Below are positions 21,476 through 33,575 of a stretch of 64,000 bases of DNA, in pieces (position 1 is the first letter of the stretch; each line of letters opens with the position of its first letter). A model generated the notes under the pieces. The model was not told the DNA's origin, ran no database searches, and saw only the letters and a program-made list of their open reading frames with translations. This DNA comes from Phanerochaete sordida (taxonomy: Eukaryota > Basidiomycota > Agaricomycetes > Polyporales > Phanerochaetaceae). The translations under genes and the position numbers were made by a program. The stretch covers positions 1 to 64,000 of the forward strand of contig BPQB01000106.1 of assembly GCA_019973155.2 (NCBI GenBank). The letters are read 5' to 3'.

Positions 21476-23255
21476 ATGCCCTCTTCAATTGAGCTGCAAA
21501 CCATCGCCTCAGAGCCCGCGACGCCGGCAGCGGAAAGTATCCAGGAATCTGCTGAAAACGCACACCTCAACGAAAGCTCTCTCGCACCCGTCGACAGAGG
21601 CTTCGGTGCCTGGTCTTTCGTATGCCGATGTTTCATTCTAGTATATCGTCTGAGCGGCTCAACGGCTCGACGTTCACAGCTTGCCGGAGCATTTCTCATT
21701 GAAGGCCTCGTATGGGGCTTCCCGAATGCCTACGGTGTCTTCCTCGTCAAGTACCTTGAGGATCCGGCATGGGCTTCTCAAAAGCATGCGAGAGGACTCC
21801 TTCCTCTCATCGGCCCTATGGCGTCCGGCATCATGTACGGCGCAGGTAAGCGTCCTTATTCTGGGTTGACCCACTACTATCGGGACTCACGTAGACATAG
21901 CGTCAGTATCTTTTCCAATGGCCGCACGATTCCCGCGTCATCGACGAAAGGCCATGTGGCTAGGTGTCGTCCTCATTTTTGTGAGCTTGTTTGCAGCGAG
22001 CTTCGCGCGCACCGTATGTCGCCAGTAACATCTTGGCTACACGCGCTGAAGCCTAGCAGATCCCGTCTTTGCTCGCGCTGCAAGGCGTTATGTATGCGAT
22101 TGGCGGCGGTGTGTATATCCCACGATATCTCTTCTGGTGCTCCGAGCTCACATGTTTTGCAGCTCTTCTCTACGCTCCAGCGATATACTACATGTCAGAC
22201 TGGTTCGTCGAGCGTCGCGGCTTGGCACTGGGTATCATTGATGCTGGTAAGCCGCGACATCATAGTCAGAGGACATACGGTCTCAGGTCTTTCAGGTACT
22301 GCGTGCGGCGGTCTCGTCCTGCCACTCATTCTACCTCCGCTGGTCGACAAACACGGCAGCGCAAAGATCCTTCGCTATTACAGCATCGTGTGTCTAGGCC
22401 TCCTCACGCTCATTCTCCCCTTCGTCCGCGGCCGGCTCCCGGAGGCCCGCATGGTTCACGGACCGGTCAACCCGCGGGCCTTCGCTGTGACTCAAAACAG
22501 GCTTTTCTGGCTCAAGGACAAGACCTTCTGGGTCATCAACGTCGCGAACACGCTGCAGGGTCTGGCCTATTTCGTGCCCCTTCTTTGGCTCCCGAGTGCG
22601 CACCGTTCCACATCAGCCTCTGTGCAGCCCTGACGTTTTCTCAGCATACGCGTCGTCCCTGCGTCTCAGCTCGCGCGACTCGTCCCTTTCGCTCGCCCTT
22701 CTCAATGCCGCGTCACTCGTCGGCCGGATGGGCAGCGGCATGCTCTCAGACACCGTCAACCCCTGGCTCATCGCGAGCACCACGCTCATGCTGACGTCGC
22801 TGTCCATCTTCATCCTCTGGGGTGTTCTATCCTACACGTTTGCGGGCGTGCTTGTTTACGGTATCGCCTACGGCTGTCTCGCCGGCGGCTGGACGAGCCT
22901 CTGGGCGAGCTTCTTGCGGCCTATCGCCAGTGAGATTCGAGCCTTTTACCCCATCATCTTGCAGGACTGATGGACCATTGCTTTACCGCCAGAGGACGAC
23001 CCGACACATACGACCTCCATGCTCGGCGTCCTCATGCTCTTCCGCGGCATCGGCAACATTCTCTCCACCCCGATCTCGACCGCGCTGCAGGGCGACCAGT
23101 CTGGGCTCGGCGACGAGCGCATCGGTGTTGCAGGCGCGTACCAGGGCGCGTACGAGAAGGTAATCATATACGCCGGGACATGCTTCGCTGCCGCAGCGCT
23201 CGTCGTCGCCGCCGGCTGGGCCGTGAATGGGCCCCTTTCGCCGAGGAGGAGATGA
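21476..23255 (+). CDS. Major facilitator superfamily transporter, monocarboxylate-porter (MCT/SLC16) type
   Basis: Eight exons encode 469 residues: 21476-21619, 21680-21845, 21895-22013, 22060-22108, 22163-22246, 22296-22595, 22645-22929 and 22993-23255. After a soluble N-terminus, DRGFGAWSFLAGAFLIEGLVWGFPNAYGVF is the MCT signature at the first membrane helix, with the acidic residue, Gly-rich turn and Trp. About 12 hydrophobic helices follow, with a loop near the middle (FVRGRLPEARMVHG). Fungal members carry monocarboxylates, riboflavin or polyamine-like solutes across the plasma membrane; the substrate cannot be read here. The last intron uses the acceptor at 22992 rather than an earlier AG, since only that keeps the frame (IAKDDPTHTTSMLG). 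The ATG at 21476 is the first one in frame; the frame extends upstream only from a TTG. Confidence 0.88.
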
Positions 23256-23464
23256 CACAGCCGGGCGGAATGCCCTGGCTGGACACTCGCAGTTTCGAAG
23301 CTTGCATATCGAACGTCTCCGCATCCAAATCAGCGTTGCCGAGCTCTGCGCGGTGACGGTTGAGCGCTGAAAAAATGTATCATACTATGTTCACGGGCGC
23401 AGAGAACGTGTCGAGTCCTAGAATACAACAACTGAAATGTCCAATATACGCGCTTCTCGTACAG

Positions 23465-26400
23465 CTAATCTCTCTGTAGCTTCCACACGCCGTTCGTCAC
23501 GGTGACGAGACCCTCCCGCCGCGCGGCCTCCATGAAGGCTGCAAGCTGGTCGATGTTCCGGTCGTAGTTCGGTGCGAACTTGAGCATTTGCTGTATCCGA
23601 TCCAACGGGAGCTGCCCGAGGTTCGTGAGCATGCCCTCGATGAACTGTTCCCCAACCAGTCAGCTCCGTGCATCGATGCCGCAACATATGAGAACAAACC
23701 TTCCAGAACACCCGCATCTGCTCGGCCTGCTGCTGTTGCACGGTGACGACGGGCGGGAGCTCCTCGACGACGGCCGTAGGCTGCTTCCCCGAGGACTTTG
23801 CAGCAGAGCCCGACTCCTCTGCAGTCTTGAGTAGCCGGTAATGGTCGGGCGAGTCCTCCTTCAGTACTCCGAGTTCTACCCAGGTCACGAGCGCCTTGAT
23901 GGCCTGCGGCCGCTCGATTGACCCAACTTTCTCAACGAGTTCGGGAACACTCCATTCGTCTAGTATACACGTGTTAGAGGGCAAGAGAAGACATGGCCGA
24001 CTAGACTAACCTTGTTCGGAGAAGAGTTCGATGAAGGCGGCTTCCAGAGGTGGGACTTCGACCTCAACGGTCCTGTCATCGAGCTCGACCTGGAGATTGA
24101 TGGAACCCAGGTGCGACATCCAGAGGAGTTTCTTGTCGGGCTTGAACACGTGAAACTCGCTCGCGTAGTCCTCTTGTATCCTGACAGCATTCTAAGATCA
24201 GCGATAGCATGGTGAGATTTCTCGCGACTACATACTTGCGAAATTGTCCGGGCATGACGAAGGTATTCGCTTGCAGCGGAGGCCAGAAGTGCCGCGAGAT
24301 GATGGTTGGATGCAAATCGGACTGTCGCAAAACGAACAGATATTAGGTGTATGACGGTGATGCTACGAGGCTGACACATACGGCTTTCTGCTGCTGAATA
24401 TGCTGGTCTGTCCGCCTCGAGTCGGTCATGTCTCTGAGCATGACCTCGCAAACTTGCAGTGCAGCCTCGCCGAACCTGATCTTGAGAATCTCGATGTTTC
24501 GACGCTACACCGATCCGTGAGCTTATATAGTGTCAGTTCATCCAAGGAACTCACCTCTCGGTCAAAATTGCCATCTGTGATGGCGAGCAGCCGCTGCGCG
24601 AGAAGGATCTGAAGCTCCTTCACGAACAGCTCCTGCGAGTCATAGATGCTGATCAGCGTGCTTATGATGTCGCTCGGCTTGTTCGCGCGAAATTCTGGAG
24701 AGGGTCAGCGGAGATGCACATGCGTCACTCAGAGGCCCGTACCTGGACCTGCATCCATGGGTTCTGGCTCCCAGTTCGGATCTGTGTAGTCCTCGAGCTG
24801 CGTCTGGTTGATCGGTTGAATCGGCTCGTTCTCGTCGACAAGGGAGTCTCCACTCTCGCCGTCGCCCACGAGGCTCGCGACGATACACCGGATGGTGTCA
24901 GGTCGGTCCCGAAGATATCGCCGGATGGGGTCTGCGACTTTGAACAGGAGCACACCTTGTGGATCGACGATGCGCAAGCAGCGGATGATTGAGACGTATT
25001 GCGTGAGAATGAGCTTGGTGTCTGCGCCTGGGTGCAGTAATCGGCGTCGATTACTAGGACAGCAGTCAATACCTAGGTCGGCGGACGATTTTGAGTCAAT
25101 ACGCACGCCTTTCGCAAGCTCTGAACTAGCTGTGATCGCTGGTCGACGCGCTGGAGACACTCCTATCCACGAAAGTCAGACGCTAGTTGCTGAAGCATAG
25201 TTTTGGGACTTGCCTTCATGTCGTCTAACGCGGGCCGAGAATCAGGATAGTCGATAATGATGTCGAATATCTCCCGAGTGCTATAGGCAATTGAGCATGA
25301 TAGGAACGGGTCGGTCTGGCGGGCTCAAAATACCGTAAGTCTGCAAGTGTCTTGCATACATGGTAGTCGAGTCGCGAACCGACGTTCTTCATCAGCATGG
25401 TTGCATGTTCCGCTGCGGCCTCGTCAGTGCAGGCTGAGTCACGTCAATGATAGATTGCTCACCACTCCTCGCGTCGCGTGCATAGGGCATTGTCAACCAT
25501 GGGACCACCTCTCGAGACATCCAGTCCCGCATCTCCTGCAGCATCTGGCGGTCCCACACCTTCTCAGATGCCTCCAAAACGTGCCCCTCTATGCGCTCGT
25601 AGCACACGCTCAAGATGAGCGTTTCGTACCTCTCAATCAGCCCAAGCTCCTGCATAATAGTCCACAACGTGAAGTCGGGGCGTGGGATCCCATGAGGACA
25701 GGGAAAGCGTGTCAAAAGCCACTGCGGCGCCGCCTCAAAAGAAGTGAAATCGAAGGTTGCAGAGATGAGGTCGCGAAAGCCTGTTGTGAAGGAAGGCGGG
25801 AGGATAGAATATAGGTGTGTTTGAAACGTGCATGTGAAGGCAGAGAGCGCGCTGGCACCCATCCTACGAACCTTTAGCGAGGGGCTGCCAGGATCTAGAA
25901 ACAGAAACGTACTCAGGAAGTGGTGCCCATGCACGTTGCCATCGTGCAGCGATACTGATAAGATTCGCGATGTGTTCTGCGGTCGGCTCTCTCTACGTGC
26001 AGGTTCTGTACTTCAGCATTGACATTTCAAGCCACGAGGCGACACCACGAACCTCGTACATTTTCATGTAGAAGTCTATGTCATTCGTGATTGCGGGGAG
26101 CTGTCGTCCGATAGCATCTTCAAGGGAACCTGTATTCAGCGATGATCGAGGGTTTCGAAAGCTGTTCAGCTCACCGAGATAGTCGTCAAGAAACACAGCA
26201 TGGAGGTTGCAAGCTCGGATAATTTCGAAGCATTCGCGCAGTTTGGCCTTGTCTAATCGTCAACGTCCATGACCTTCACGTAATATAGGCAAAACAAAGA
26301 CGCTGACCGTACTGGGGCTTGGTGGCGAGTCCTGCCTTGTCCCTGGGTCTCAGCTGGTCACTGGCCATGAGCCATCCCTCAAGCCACAATCTATGAGATA

Positions 26401-26540
26401 TATTTGTCATGTATATGGCTGTAAATGCGCACCTGCGTAAACTCGAGCAGCCCCGTTATCCCCTCCTTCTCCCTGTTCAGCTTCGCGAACGAACGCTGCC
26501 ACTTTTCGGCTACTTGGTTGCAAAGGGCGGGCGTAGCCAT
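23465..26540 (-). CDS. APC2: Anaphase-promoting complex subunit 2 (cullin-type scaffold)
   Basis: Sixteen exons encode 761 residues: 26540-26433, 26377-26308, 26252-26175, 26129-26053, 25992-25913, 25863-25463, 25412-25334, 25280-25214, 25162-25107, 25053-24743, 24694-24555, 24504-24382, 24321-24236, 24180-24011, 23959-23700 and 23644-23465. The N-terminal half is helical cullin repeats. From about residue 440 it is cullin-homology domain (FVKELQILLAQRLL, ILKIRFGEAALQVCEVMLRDM, FWPPLQANTFVMPGQF, LLWMSHLGSINL). The last 60 residues (FIEGMLTNLG..PLDRIQQML..FMEAARREGLV) are the APC2-type winged helix. APC2 pairs with RING subunit APC11 as the catalytic core that ubiquitinates cyclins and securin. 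The intron after exon 8 is GC-AG (AAG|GCAAGT at 25213). The splice between exons 4 and 5 removes an in-frame TAG. The first exon is the least certain. Confidence 0.9.
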
Positions 26541-27384
26541 GGAGTCGCAGTAGCAAGTGTAAAAGACTGCGGTGTCTCGCGGGTGTCTCGCCTTTGAACA
26601 GCGGCGTCGGGAGTGAGAGAGCCAGGTCGACGATGAGGGTGATGTGCAAGACGCGCTCCCCCGCGCCCATGCGGTCGACGCGCGAACTGTTCGGGGTCCC
26701 ACCTTAGCGTGTAGGCGCCTGGGACAGTGTCTGGGGGCGTGCTGGGGCAGCTCGGCTGGTGACTCTGTTCATTGAATCATTCTCAGCCCTTGCGACTTGC
26801 TATGTCCTCTAGATAGATTGTCTCGCACCTTCGGAGACGTTGAATGGTACGTGTAAGAGGATGGATTTGAACAAAATGCTTATTTCCTCCACACACTGGC
26901 AGCATGACAAAATCAAGCACGGGTCTGAGTACGCATGGGCGAGAGAGCTTGGTCCCGAAATATATGAAGAAGGGAGAGTACGGCTGCTCTCTGCGTGCCT
27001 GAATACAGCACGCGCACAGTTCCTGCTGATATTGTTCTTCGGTGTCGCTTGCCGAGAGCTTTTGCTAATTGGAGCAGGTTGTGGATGGCTAATCCCCTTG
27101 CATCGGCATATGCGCGCGCTTCGCATGCTCAGCTCCGCCACCGGATGCTGCTTATAGGCCGCGGACATTCTGGGGACTCAGGACAGTCATGGTTCCGAAC
27201 ACTGTTTGCGCTCGGTCAACCTTTCCGCTGCGAACTGCGTTTGCAAAGTCGCATGACTCCCAGCTCGGCTTCACTCTCCATGTTCTCATCGCGCCCGAAT
27301 ATGGTGCCCCGACTCGGACAGAACTGTGGATAAAAGCTGAAAGATCGCTAGGTGATGCTCCAGCATTCCTTCTCTGTCACTTAT
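26541..27384. other. Divergent promoter region between APC2 and the SDR pair
   Basis: No gene is supported. A frame continues upstream of the chosen APC2 ATG, so APC2 could have an additional 5' exon here. The right part precedes the first SDR gene. No specific motif is assigned. Confidence 0.45.
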
Positions 27385-28706
27385 ATGGCTCGTTTGCAAG
27401 AACTCAAATACAAGCTAGCTGCGATCCGGGAACACTGGCCGCCGAAGGCAACCTTCAGCGTGAACCACATCCCTGATCTCCGCGGGCGTGTCTGCCTTGT
27501 CACAGGTGCGGAAGTCTATGCGCTCAGGGCCTAGTTTCTGACAATAACGGCTCTAGGTGGATACTCGGGTATTGGGAAGGAGATAGCTAAGGTTCGAATC
27601 CTATCACTTATGCTGCCCACTGTCCACCCAATTCTCCCTACAGGCACTACTTGAGCGTAATGCGAGAGTCTATGTCGCTGGCCGTAGCCCCGGAAAGGCG
27701 CAAGCAGTCATTGAGGAGCTACGAGAGCTTACGGGGAATACAGGTATCTTCCTGGACGTCGACTTCTCCAGCCTAGCCTCTGTACGTAACGCAGGGCGGA
27801 TATTCCTCGAGCGCGAGTCAGACCTACACATGCTATTCCTTAATGCGTAAGCCCAGCGTAACTGATATCGCGTTCGCTCTTCTCAATTGTGCCAGCGCTG
27901 TCATGGGGGTTCCAGTTGCCGAGGTCACTCCCGACGGGTATGACATGCAGTTCGGCACCAACGTCGTAGGACCATGGTATTTCGCAAAGCTTCTCATGCC
28001 TGCGCTGCTGCGCGGGAAAGCGTCGTCGCTGGACGGTCATGCGAGGATTATCACCACCTCATCCGCGGACGCATATTTGAGCTCCATCCATTGGGGCACC
28101 TTCATCGATAGTCCGGCGCGCAAGAAGCTGGACACGATGACGCTGTACTTTCAAAGCAAACTGGTCCGTCGCCGGAGCACTCATAATCTTCATTCATAGG
28201 CTGATATTCAGCGATAGGCCACGACAATTGTTGCTCGTCAGCTTGCAGAGCACTATGGCACACAGGGGATTATATCTATCGCAGCGAACCCAGGCTAGTA
28301 ATTCTACGATGTCAGTGAAACCGACCTTGACGTGCTGGCATTCCAGGCGAAATTCAGACCGACCTGGCCCGCAACTCATCTACCCTGTATCGATGGATAT
28401 CGGTGAGTTACGTACGGTTACGCTGCTACTTCGCCCTTATCCACCGTCACCGTTAGAGTTTCTTGCTATACCCGACCCACATGGGGGCCCTTGCCCCGCT
28501 ATTCGCTGGTACGTCTCCGGATGCACTGAAGTACAACGGAGAAGTATGAGACCCCGCAGATGGGCTTTAGGCATCTACTAAAGCACGTTTGCCAGTATCT
28601 TGCGCCATGGGGCCGTCTCGCAAGGTCTCGTCATGAAGTATATGACCAAGAGATAGGCCAACGCCTCTGGAAATGGCTCGAGGAACAAGTCGATGAGCAC
28701 ACATAG
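27385..28706 (+). CDS. Short-chain dehydrogenase/reductase, retinol-dehydrogenase-like, tandem copy 1
   Basis: Eight exons encode 318 residues: 27385-27505, 27557-27591, 27644-27846, 27896-28163, 28218-28293, 28347-28402, 28457-28543 and 28596-28706. The Rossmann motif TGGYSGIG (about 40-47), the AGRSP turn typical of NADP binding, DVDFSSLASV, the catalytic Ser region ITTSSADAY and YFQSK (Tyr about 204, Lys about 208) are intact. It reversibly oxidises an alcohol or carbonyl; the substrate is unknown. The donor of intron 5 (28294) is GC (G|GCTAGT), while the corresponding donor in copy 2 is GT. All exons from 2 to 7 have exactly the lengths of copy 2 (35, 203, 268, 76, 56, 87 nt), showing tandem duplication. 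A GC donor with a weak consensus may lower splicing efficiency. Confidence 0.9.
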
Positions 28707-29000
28707 CTGATACTTAGCGCGGTTATCGCTTCGCCCTGAGCGTAGTTATTTACTGTCAAATATGCCACTTTCACTGTATTTTCCCGTGGTTCTTAGTATT
28801 CGTGGCTTGCCTCGCAATGCTCAGCTCAGTGCAATGCTTGGGGACAAGCCCGAGGAAGCTCGGCTTGAGGCCGAGGCACGCGACGTGCAGCAAGCGCCCG
28901 CGCGGCGCAGGCCGGAGATCGTCTTCTTGTCTACCAACTGCAACCAGCATCCGACGGGGTAGCCTTCATAATTGACTTTCATATTCACGTCTCCACGAAT

Positions 29001-30364
29001 ATGTCTCGCTGGCGAGAAATGAATTACATTCTCACCGGTCTGCGAGAGAACCTCCGCCCGCCAAACCCTACTTTCAGTGTGGACCACATCCCGGATCTGC
29101 GCGGACGAGTCTGCGTCGTCACAGGTACGAGAACAATGCTCATGCCCAGGCAACTCTCATCAATCCTGCCTTGCAGGAGGCTACACTGGGATAGGCAAAG
29201 AGATATCCAAGGTAAGCTGGTGGGCTTGCACTGCCACTCTCGTCGTACACTCACCGCATCTACCAGGCGCTCCTTGAGCATAGCGCGAAGACCTATGTCG
29301 CAGGTCGAAGCCCATCGAAGGCTCGGGCTGCGATACAGAGCTTGAAGGAGAGTACTGGGCGCGAAGCGCTGTTCCTCGAAGTCGACTTCTCCAGTCTCGC
29401 CTCCGTCCGACGTGCTGCGCAGGAGCTCCTGGCTTGTGAATCGGATATTCACGCGCTGTACCTCAACGCGTTTGTCAATACCTCTGAAAACGCAGCCTCC
29501 TTACACTGACATCTTGCGCTCAGAGCCATAATGGGAGTACCTATCGAGCAGCTCACAACCGAGGGCTACGACCTACATTTCGGAACAAACGTCATAGGCC
29601 CATGGTACTTCACTAAGCTACTTATGCCCGCGTTGCTACGCGGCAGGGCGTCGTCGCCGGACCAACATGCAAGAGTCATCACGACGTCATCCGCCGGGGC
29701 GTACATGAGTTCCCTGCACTGGGACACTTTCACGGACACACCTGCGCGCCGAAAGCTCCATCCTGGCATACTCTACTTCCAAAGCAAGCTTGTATGTCGA
29801 TGGCATACGAGCTGAAGTGTAATATAGGCTAACGTCGGCGTACAAAAGGGTGCGACCATCGTGTCTCACGAGCTTGCAAGGCGGTACGGCGAACAAGGCA
29901 TCGTGTCCATCGCCGCGAACCCAGGTGAGGGCAAGGCGGACTGTTTTGTTTCCCACAGCTCTCACGAGAGAATATATGACACACAGGCGATATTAAAAGC
30001 GAGATATACCGAAACCGGCCGGCTTTCGCCCAGTGGTTTACGGTAAGCCCCTTCAGTATCCCGAACGAAAAAGGCGCCTGCTCACGCCGTCGAAGAATTT
30101 GATGCTCTGGCCGACACCTATGGGCGCCCTGTGCCCCCTCTTTGCTGGAACGACGGCTGAAGCTTTGCAATACAATGGGGAGGTAAGAGCTCGGAGATCC
30201 AGTAATGCATAGTCCTCACGGCTTTTCCTTAGTACCTTGCCCCTTGGGGTCGACTGGCCAGATGTCGAGACGAAGTGTACGACAGCGAAGTTGGCCGTCG
30301 GCTGTGGGACTGGCTCGAGGGGCAAGTAGCTCGGCACGAAATGTCGGACTCTGAGTCTCTTTGA
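29001..30364 (+). CDS. Short-chain dehydrogenase/reductase, tandem copy 2
   Basis: Eight exons encode 326 residues: 29001-29124, 29177-29211, 29267-29469, 29524-29791, 29849-29924, 29987-30042, 30096-30182 and 30233-30364. The cofactor motif TGGYTGIG, AGRSP, EVDFSSLASV, ITTSSAGAY and the catalytic YFQSK (Tyr about 205, Lys about 209) are present. It is a paralogue of the gene 295 bp upstream, with identical exon phases. The intron before exon 5 could also end at 29818 (TATAG), adding 10 residues; the later acceptor matches copy 1. The extreme C-terminus is 7 residues longer and Ser/Glu-rich. It shares orientation with copy 1 and with the ALDH gene downstream, which fits successive oxidation of alcohol to aldehyde to acid, but that linkage is inference. 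Confidence 0.9.
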
Positions 30365-31278
30365 GCTACATCATGGTTGCCGCAACGATGTTTTCCAGAT
30401 CCTTCGATCGCTCAGAGTATGCGATGTTCTACGGCACACCTGCAATGTCAGCGTTGCCTGAGCGCGTTCCCTCGACGTCAACTTTGACGCAGCGCCGCGG
30501 ACTTCGTCTGCTGTTTCAGCGATTGGCTGATCCGAGCATATCCGAACAGCGCCACGTTATTTCTTGGATTCCTAATTGACTCTGAGACATGGTAGCGTTA
30601 AGTGAGGGCTGTGTCGGCGCAGACACACATCTCCTCGCAGCGGGTCTGCTTGCGAGCGCATAGCGTCCTGGGCACCGTGACTCCTAGTAACTCACTGCAC
30701 ATCCGCTTCCCAGCACTCTAGCCAAGATAACCGGGCTTCGTAGTCCACTATACTTCGGTCGCTCCGCCATGCGCGGCCTAGGGCGGACCCGGTACCGTCT
30801 GACGCACCGAGACTGGCTGTCGTATTCCGAGGTGTGGACCCTGACTTTGATGTGATCCCGATGTAGCTTGCTAACAGCAGCCAGTTCCAAGCTCTGCTGT
30901 TTCAGCGCGCTGACCTAGCGCTGACCTACGCTTGCTGTGTAGCATGCAACAGCGCAACCCACGGCGCCGTCAAGCTTTTCATCAACGCGCCTGACATACA
31001 AGCGGAGCCGAGAAGCACGTACCGCATGGGCACAATGTAGTCCGGCGCGCGTCGCAGACATTGAAATCGTACGCTCTCCATGAAACCATGGAACTGGCAA
31101 TGACAACTCATCATCACGATTTCGGTCAGGTCTCGGCGTCGCAGTCCGGAATGACGCTTACACTCGAGAAGGACGAGAGGACTGGCCGTCCAGTAGAGCA
31201 GGCAGTGTGGTATAAAGTCGCGCAGTCAATTGCCACGGCTTACCACAGTCCAATCGCCCCTTCGCTCAGCACATTCCC
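30365..31278. other. Intergenic, nothing recognised
   Basis: About 0.9 kb between SDR copy 2 and the ALDH gene. No gene or repeat was found; it should include the ALDH promoter. Confidence 0.45.
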
Positions 31279-33188
31279 ATGATGACCACTGAAGCACCGT
31301 ATACCTCGCTTGTCGAAGTTCCTGGGGTGGGTACTGCCTGTTTTCAGCGCTATATTATGCTAATTCTACATCTGTGGAAGATACATGCGCGCATTATCGA
31401 GTATTTCAGCTCTGGCACGACCCGACCGCTGTCTTACCGCCGCCGCCAACTCATCCAGCTCGCACGCCTCGTCCAAGAGAACCTCGTTGTCATTGAGGAC
31501 GCCTTGTTGACCGACCTTGGCAAGCAGCGCCAGGAGTCCACATTCACGGAGACTGGTCCCATCATCCAGGCTTGTATCACCGCTCTGAACCATCTCGAAG
31601 AGTGGGCAAAGCCCGAGAAGCCCCAGGTCGAGGCGTGGCGGGCCTCATGGGACACTACAGTCTACCCCGTCCCTAAGGGCGTCGTACTTTTTATCAGGTA
31701 AGCTCTCGTTTATTCGTGATGCACGTCGCTGACAGCATCTGCAGTCCATGGAACTATCCGATTATTGTGTCGCTCCTACCGATGGTTGGCTGCATCGCCG
31801 CGGGGTGCCCTGCAGTGCTTAAGCCATCGGAGCACAGCCCTGCGACGTCCAACCTTATGGCTCGCTTGTTTTCTGAGTACCTTGATCCGCAGGCGTACGT
31901 CGTCGTGCAAGGCGCTATTGCACAGGCCACAGCGCTCCTCGACCTGCCCTGGGGTCATATCTTCTTCACCGGCGGTGGAGGCGCAGCGCGCCATGTTGCT
32001 GCGGCGGCCGCAAAGTTCGTGACCCCTCTCACTCTCGAGCTCGGCGGCAAGAATCCGGTCATAATCGACGTCGACTGTGACATCAAGGTCGCTGCAAAGC
32101 GGACGCTCTTCGGGAAAGTACAGAACTGCGGCCAGGTATGTGCGATTTACAATATGTTTCTTCGGAGCTTAATCTCTGCACCAAGGCCTGCGTCAGCCCG
32201 GACTACGTCCTCGTACCGCGGGTGATAGCTCCAGCATTCTACGAGGCTCTCAAGGAGGCCTACCAGCTCTTCTTTCCGACAGACCCTCTCCTCCCCGAAT
32301 CAAGTTGGGGGAAGATTATTAATGAGAATCACTACCACCGCATCGTGAAATTGATTCAAGGGACCAATGGCAATGTCATTATCGGTGGAATGAGTGATTC
32401 TACACGGCTTCGGATCGCCCCTACTGTCGTCGCAGACATACGTTCGGACGATATCCTCATGGAAGAGTGAGTGTACAATACCTTCCATCGCAATGTGCTC
32501 TGCATGCTCACTACTACACCCTAGGGAAATCTTTGGGCCCGTTTTGTCCATCGTCGAAGTCGTAGATGTGGATGAAGCCATCCGTATCGTGAACGATCGG
32601 TACGCCTGCCAAGCACATAATCCATCTCTGATTCTTACATTCTTCGTCAGGCCCCACCCGCTCGTGCTCTATGCATTCACAAGCAACGAGGAGACGAAGG
32701 ACAAAGGTTTGTCTTTGCGCAGTTTATATATTGAATTGCATTTGATTTTTGCGTAGTCCTCAACAACACCAATAGCGGCACATTGGCTCTCAATGATACA
32801 TTCACACAACTGGCTGGTATGTTCTCGTAAATACACCGCGGACTGCGTGCTGATTTCTGCACACAAAGTCTACGAAATGCCGTTTGGTGGGCATGGCGCC
32901 TCTGGTTGTACGTACACGCACCCCCCCCCTGCGCGGGGACATGGAAGCTGACAATCCTATCGCAGACGGAGCATACTTCCGCAAGGACAGCTTCGACACC
33001 TTCACTCACAGGCGGAGCTTCATCAACGTGCCTCCTGCGTGCGTGCTGCTCATTTCGCGTAAAACGCATCGTTGACTGCTTTATGCAGGGAAGAGCCAAA
33101 CCTCGGTTATCGGTACCAGCCATATACCGAAGGGAGCTACAAGGCGATGTGCTCGGGAGCGTTCGACATCAAGATACCTGATGTATGA
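31279..33188 (+). CDS. Class 3-type (fatty) aldehyde dehydrogenase
   Basis: Ten exons encode 479 residues: 31279-31326, 31381-31697, 31745-32135, 32186-32466, 32525-32599, 32651-32706, 32757-32816, 32869-32907, 32966-33038 and 33089-33188. Landmarks of ALDH3 occur in order: RPLSYRRRQL, the oxyanion region ISPWNYP, LKPSEHSP, LELGGKNP with catalytic Glu about 220, and NCGQACVSPDYVL with catalytic Cys about 254. EIFGPVLSIV and MPFGGHGASGYGAYFRKDSFDTFTHRR follow. The Glu-Cys spacing of 34 is that of ALDH3 rather than ALDH1/2. The cofactor turn is FTGGGGAAR instead of the usual FTGSxxxGR, a modest change. The enzyme oxidises medium- or long-chain aldehydes with NAD(P)+. Lying downstream of two SDRs in the same direction, it may oxidise their products. 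Confidence 0.9.
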
Positions 33189-33575
33189 GCTTCGTTATCG
33201 GTGTTTTGAGAAGAATTGTGTACAGCGCGCATGGTGGCGTTGGTGACTCGATGTATTCCAGCGACCTCATGTCGTTCACGATCCATGCAAGTAACCTGCG
33301 ATTGATGTTCGTTGGCAGAGAAGTCTGGCAAGGGTCCCCGTGCGACAGAACCTTGATACCCCCAGCGGCGCCTCGTGGCATGATGATCGACGCCTTATAT
33401 ATTCGGCGTGCTGCGCAGAGACCATCTGCTCGTGGCCGCCATGGTGACATTGCGCCTTCCCCCTGCTAGGGCTGGTCCCTACCGTAAAATCTCAGATAGA
33501 AGTTCCCGTCCTGCAGCGCGGTACCTCTCGACAAAAACTACAGGTGCGCCTTAAGCAGCCCCCCACTAAACGACT
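33189..33575. other. Spacer between ALDH and DUF2235 genes, nothing recognised
   Basis: About 390 bp; no gene, hairpin or repeat is visible. Confidence 0.4.

Noticed and set aside
25993..26052. Apparent in-frame TAG in APC2 suggesting a pseudogene
   Set aside because: A 60-nt intron with donor GAG|GTTCGT (26052) and acceptor CGTAG (25993) removes it and restores a cullin-repeat helix in frame.
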